Under the pieces are notes generated by a model. The model worked only from the letters and a program-made list of their open reading frames with translations. It made no database searches and was not told the DNA's origin. Positions 6,718 through 9,125 of a stretch of 9,125 nt of DNA are shown here, piece by piece (the first letter of the stretch is position 1; every line of letters starts with the position of its first letter). Source of the stretch: Pseudomonadota bacterium (GTDB lineage Bacteria > Pseudomonadota > Alphaproteobacteria > Sphingomonadales > Sphingomonadaceae); contig JAFABD010000280.1 of assembly GCA_023426225.1 (NCBI GenBank), forward strand, positions 1 to 9,125, read 5' to 3'. The translations under genes were made by a program, and so were the position numbers.

Positions 6718-7484
6718 TGTCGCAAGCTTCGCATAAAATGTCCGCCCGCGGCGTGAACGTGTTCTACGGCGCCAAACAGGCGGTGCGCGACGTGTCGATC
6801 GACGTCGACATGGACAAGGTGACGGCGTTCATCGGCCCGTCGGGCTGCGGCAAGTCGCCCTTCCTGCGCACGCTCAACCGCATGAACGACACGATCGCCC
6901 ATGCGCGCGTCGAAGGGCACATCACGCTCGACGGCGAGGACATCTATTCCGACGACATGGACGTGGTTCAGCTCCGCGCCCGCGTCGGCATGGTGTTCCA
7001 GAAACCCAATCCCTTCCCCAAGTCGATCTACGAAAACGTCGCCTATGGCCCGCGCATCCACGGGCTCGCCGCCAGCCGCGCCGATCTCGACGTGATCGTC
7101 GAACGCTCGCTGCGCCGCGCCGGGCTGTGGGACGAGGTCAAGGACCGGCTGGGCGACAGCGGCACCGCGCTGTCGGGCGGCCAGCAACAGCGGCTGTGCA
7201 TCGCCCGCGCGATCGCGGTCGACCCGGAAGTGATCCTGATGGACGAGCCCGCCTCGGCGCTCGACCCGATCGCCACCGCCAAGATCGAGGAGCTGATCCA
7301 CGAACTGCGCGGCCGCTATGCCATCGTGATCGTCACGCACAACATGCAGCAGGCGGCACGCGTGTCGCAGCGCACCGCCTTCTTCCATCTCGGCCAGCTG
7401 GTCGAATATGGCGATACCGACGCGATCTTCACCGCCCCGCGCGAGGATCGCACCAAGGACTATATCACCGGAAGGTACGGCTGA
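6717..7484 (+). CDS. pstB: Phosphate ABC transporter ATP-binding protein PstB
   Basis: Cytoplasmic ATPase that powers phosphate import, 255 residues, normal length. Walker A GPSGCGKS is at 40-47, the Q-loop Gln at 95 (VFQKPNPFPKSIYENVAYG), the ABC signature LSGGQQQR at 152-159, Walker B with catalytic Glu177 (VILMDEP, 172-178) and the H-loop His208 (THNM). The NRMND motif (54-58) after Walker A and PASALDPIAT are typical of PstB. One oddity: the residue after GKS is Pro48 where PstB normally has Thr; the Lys and Ser that bind phosphate and magnesium are kept, so activity is likely. The ATG at 6717 overlaps the pstA stop as TGATG. The reading frame stays open far upstream inside pstA, but that part is not protein-like. 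It overlaps phoU the same way at its end. Confidence 0.96.
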   Translation: MSQASHKMSARGVNVFYGAKQAVRDVSIDVDMDKVTAFIGPSGCGKSPFLRTLNRMNDTIAHARVEGHITLDGEDIYSDDMDVVQLRARVGMVFQKPNPFPKSIYENVAYGPRIHGLAASRADLDVIVERSLRRAGLWDEVKDRLGDSGTALSGGQQQRLCIARAIAVDPEVILMDEPASALDPIATAKIEELIHELRGRYAIVIVTHNMQQAARVSQRTAFFHLGQLVEYGDTDAIFTAPREDRTKDYITGRYG

Positions 7485-8173
7485 TGGCTGGCGGACAGGA
7501 ACATACGGTCAAGGCCTTCGACCAGGACATCGGCCAGATCCGCGCGCTGATCGCGCAGATGGGCGGGCTGGCCGAACAGGCGATCCATGACGCGATGCAG
7601 GCGCTCCAGCGCGGCGACACCACGCTCGCCAAGTCGGTGCGCAAGAAGGACAAGCAGATCGACGCGATCGAGAGCGAGCTCGAACGGCTCGTCGTCCGCG
7701 TGATCGCGCTGCGCGCGCCGATGGCCGACGATCTGCGCGAGGTGATCGCCGCGCTCAAGATCGCCGCGGTGGTCGAACGCATCGGCGACTATGCCAAGAA
7801 CATCGCCAAGCGCGTGCCGATGATCCATTCGGAGGGCGAGGACCGGATCGAGGCGATCTCGGTGCTCCCCGCGATGGCCCAGCTCGCCAGCGACATGGTC
7901 CATGACGTGCTCGACGCGTTCGGCGCGCGCGATGCCGAGGCGGCGGCGCGGGTGATCGAACGCGACACCGCGCTCGACGATTTCTACGATTCGATCTTCC
8001 GGACGCTCGTGACCTTCATGGTCGAAAATCCGCGCACGGTCAGTCAGGTCGCGCACCTGCTGTTCGTCGCCAAGAATCTGGAACGGATCGGCGATCACGC
8101 CACCAATGTCGGCGAAATGGTCTATTTCGCCGCCACGGGCCGCTATCTGGCCGACGAAACGGCCGGCAACTGA
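7484..8173 (+). CDS. phoU: Phosphate signalling complex protein PhoU
   Basis: A 229-residue all-helical cytoplasmic protein that links the Pst transporter to PhoR and keeps the Pho response off when phosphate is plentiful. Two tandem PhoU repeats are visible. The metal-binding signatures are VERIGDYAKNIAK at 97-109 and LERIGDHATNVGE at 199-211. The N-terminal part (TVKAFDQDIGQIRALIAQMGGLAEQAI) is typical of PhoU. The length is usual for the family (about 230-240). The start is the ATG at 7484 in the TGATG overlap with pstB, served by GAAGG (7471-7475) 8 nt upstream. The open frame continues upstream inside pstB but is not protein-like. Being between pstB and phoB, it should rise with the operon in starvation. 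Confidence 0.96.
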   Translation: MAGGQEHTVKAFDQDIGQIRALIAQMGGLAEQAIHDAMQALQRGDTTLAKSVRKKDKQIDAIESELERLVVRVIALRAPMADDLREVIAALKIAAVVERIGDYAKNIAKRVPMIHSEGEDRIEAISVLPAMAQLASDMVHDVLDAFGARDAEAAARVIERDTALDDFYDSIFRTLVTFMVENPRTVSQVAHLLFVAKNLERIGDHATNVGEMVYFAATGRYLADETAGN

Positions 8174-8186
8174 GGGACGACGCACC

Positions 8187-8879
8187 ATGGCTCGAGTGAA
8201 GATGCTGCTGGTCGAGGACGATGCCGCGATCGCGGAACTCGTTACCTGGCACTTCAAGCGCGAGGATTATGAGGTCAAGCACACCCCCGACGGCGAGGAA
8301 GCGCTGCTGCTCGCCAAGGAGGCGACGCCCGACATCGTGCTGCTCGACTGGATGGTCGAAGGGCTTTCGGGGATCGAGGTGTGCCGCCGGCTGCGGCGGA
8401 TGCCCGAAACCGCGAACATCCCGATCATCATGCTCACCGCGCGCGGCGAGGAGGAGGATCGCGTGCGCGGGCTCGAAACCGGCGCCGACGATTATGTGAC
8501 CAAGCCCTTTTCCCCGCGCGAGCTGGTCGCGCGCGTCGGCGCGGTGCTCCGCCGCGTGCGCCCCGCGCTGGCGGGCGAGGCGCTCAGCTATGCCGACATC
8601 GAAATGGACACGGTGGGGCACAAGGTGCGCCGCGGGGGCGAGGTCGTCGCGCTCGGGCCGACCGAGTTCCGCCTGCTCAAGCATTTCCTCGAACATCCCG
8701 GCTGGGTGTTCTCGCGCGAACGGCTGCTCGACGCGGTGTGGGGGCATGATTCGGACATCGAATCGCGCACCGTCGACGTGCACATCCGGCGGCTGCGCAA
8801 GGCGATCAACAAGGGCAACCGGCCCGACATCATCCGCACGGTGCGCTCGGCCGGCTACGCGCTCGATTCGGGCAACTGA
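8187..8879 (+). CDS. phoB: Phosphate regulon response regulator PhoB
   Basis: A 230-residue OmpR/PhoB-type transcription factor, full length. The receiver domain (about 4-118) has acidic Asp11 and Asp12, phosphoacceptor Asp54 in LLDWMVEG, switch Thr84 (IIMLTARG) and Lys106 in VTKPFSPRE. The winged-helix DNA-binding domain (about 135-227) includes LGPTEFRLLKHFLEHPG (156-172), WGHDSDIESRTVDVHIRRLR (a recognition-helix region, 185-204) and the wing RTVRSAGYAL. When phosphorylated by PhoR it should bind the PHO box before pstS. The ATG is 13 nt after the phoU stop; TGAGGGA overlaps that stop and ends 9 nt before the ATG. Placing phoB last in the pst operon and apart from phoR makes phoB, but not phoR, part of the PHO-box-driven transcript. 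Confidence 0.96.
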   Translation: MARVKMLLVEDDAAIAELVTWHFKREDYEVKHTPDGEEALLLAKEATPDIVLLDWMVEGLSGIEVCRRLRRMPETANIPIIMLTARGEEEDRVRGLETGADDYVTKPFSPRELVARVGAVLRRVRPALAGEALSYADIEMDTVGHKVRRGGEVVALGPTEFRLLKHFLEHPGWVFSRERLLDAVWGHDSDIESRTVDVHIRRLRKAINKGNRPDIIRTVRSAGYALDSGN

Positions 8880-8916
8880 CCGCGCGCCGCGACCGGCGGT
8901 GCTCTGAAAATCGGCG

Positions 8917-8940
8917 GCGGCGGGACACCTGCCGCGGTTT
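8917..8940 (+). terminator. Possible weak terminator hairpin after phoB
   Basis: GCGGCGGG (8917-8924) pairs with CCTGCCGC (8928-8935), including one G-U pair, around a 3-nt ACA loop. It is followed by GG and only three T residues, so it is a poor intrinsic terminator alone. It lies 37 nt after the phoB stop codon and may act with the next hairpin. Confidence 0.4.
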
Positions 8941-8954
8941 CGGCGTTGGAAAGG

Positions 8955-8983
8955 CGCGGGTGCAATCGTTGCGCCCGCGTTTT
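8955..8983 (+). terminator. Intrinsic terminator-like hairpin between phoB and the next gene
   Basis: An 11-bp stem, CGCGGGTGCAA (8955-8965) with TTGCGCCCGCG (8969-8979), includes one G-U pair and a 3-nt TCG loop. TTTT (8980-8983) follows immediately. This is the best terminator candidate for the pst-phoB operon. It ends only 7 nt before the AGGAGA ribosome site of the next gene, so it may instead, or also, act in that gene's leader. Confidence 0.65.
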
Positions 8984-9005
8984 CCATTGCAGGAGATCGC
9001 CAGCG

Positions 9006-9125
9006 ATGAACCTTCTTGCCGTCGCGGCCGCGTTCGCGGCTGCCGCCACGGGCATCGCGCAGGACCAGGCGGCGGCCCCGGCCGCCCCGTCCCAGCCGCC
9101 CCAGACCCAGGCCCCGGCTCCGGCC
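9006..9125 (+). CDS. Exported Ala/Pro/Gln-rich protein, N-terminal fragment
   Basis: Forty codons are present before the window ends, with no stop. The first 19 residues (MNLLAVAAAFAAAATGIAQ) look like a short Sec signal peptide with likely cleavage near AQ/D. A low-complexity tail of Ala, Pro and Gln (QAAAPAAPSQPPQTQAPAPA) follows, as in linkers or cell-envelope proteins. The ATG is supported by AGGAGA (8991-8996) 9 nt upstream. No domain is visible and no function can be assigned; the tail may be a linker before a domain outside the window. It lies downstream of the terminator-like hairpin and is probably not part of the Pho operon. Confidence 0.65.
   Translation, partial: MNLLAVAAAFAAAATGIAQDQAAAPAAPSQPPQTQAPAPA

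Noticed and set aside
1..9125. Search for tRNA, rRNA, CRISPR, insertion-sequence ends and riboswitches
   Set aside because: No cloverleaf, spaced repeats, transposase gene or long terminal inverted repeats were seen by eye; intergenic gaps are too short to hold most of these.

Overview
This window is a high-GC chromosomal segment that looks like an alphaproteobacterium, most likely a sphingomonad. The evidence is strong G/C bias at third codon positions, the alphaproteobacterial forms of PstC and PstA with large N-terminal extra domains, and the gene order phoR-pstS-pstC-pstA-pstB-phoU-phoB. No sequence search was run, so the genus is inference. I see no rRNA, tRNA, CRISPR array, insertion sequence or attachment site.

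Right-hand part (1723-8879, + strand): a complete phosphate-starvation locus. It encodes the sensor kinase PhoR, the phosphate-binding lipoprotein PstS, the permeases PstC and PstA, the ATPase PstB, the signalling modulator PhoU and the response regulator PhoB. A direct-repeat PHO box lies just after the phoR stop codon, so PhoB~P should drive pstSCAB-phoU-phoB, while phoR appears to have its own upstream start region. Genes from pstC to phoB are overlapping or closely spaced, consistent with one transcript. PstSCAB imports phosphate. PhoU links transporter state to PhoR. PhoR sets PhoB phosphorylation.

Left-hand part (1-1660, - strand, divergent from phoR): a compact cluster reading leftward. 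It comprises a small exported protein with a twin-arginine-like signal, a PqqD-like peptide-chaperone domain protein, an HprK-related P-loop kinase, and the start of a further gene that resembles the nucleotidyltransferase often found beside such kinases. HprK-like kinase, PqqD-like and nucleotidyltransferase genes also occur together in some peptide-modification (lasso peptide) loci. Here no peptide protease or cyclase is visible, and the role of the cluster is unknown to me. This is the least understood part of the window.

Right edge (8880-9125, + strand): a 126-base gap with two successive GC-rich hairpins, then the start of a gene for an exported Ala/Pro/Gln-rich protein that runs off the window.

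Points for a second look: the kinase/PqqD/secreted-protein cluster; the unresolved pstS start (PHO box, inverted repeat, possible ATT start); a Thr-to-Pro change next to the PstB Walker A motif; and a terminator-like hairpin almost touching the next gene's ribosome binding site.
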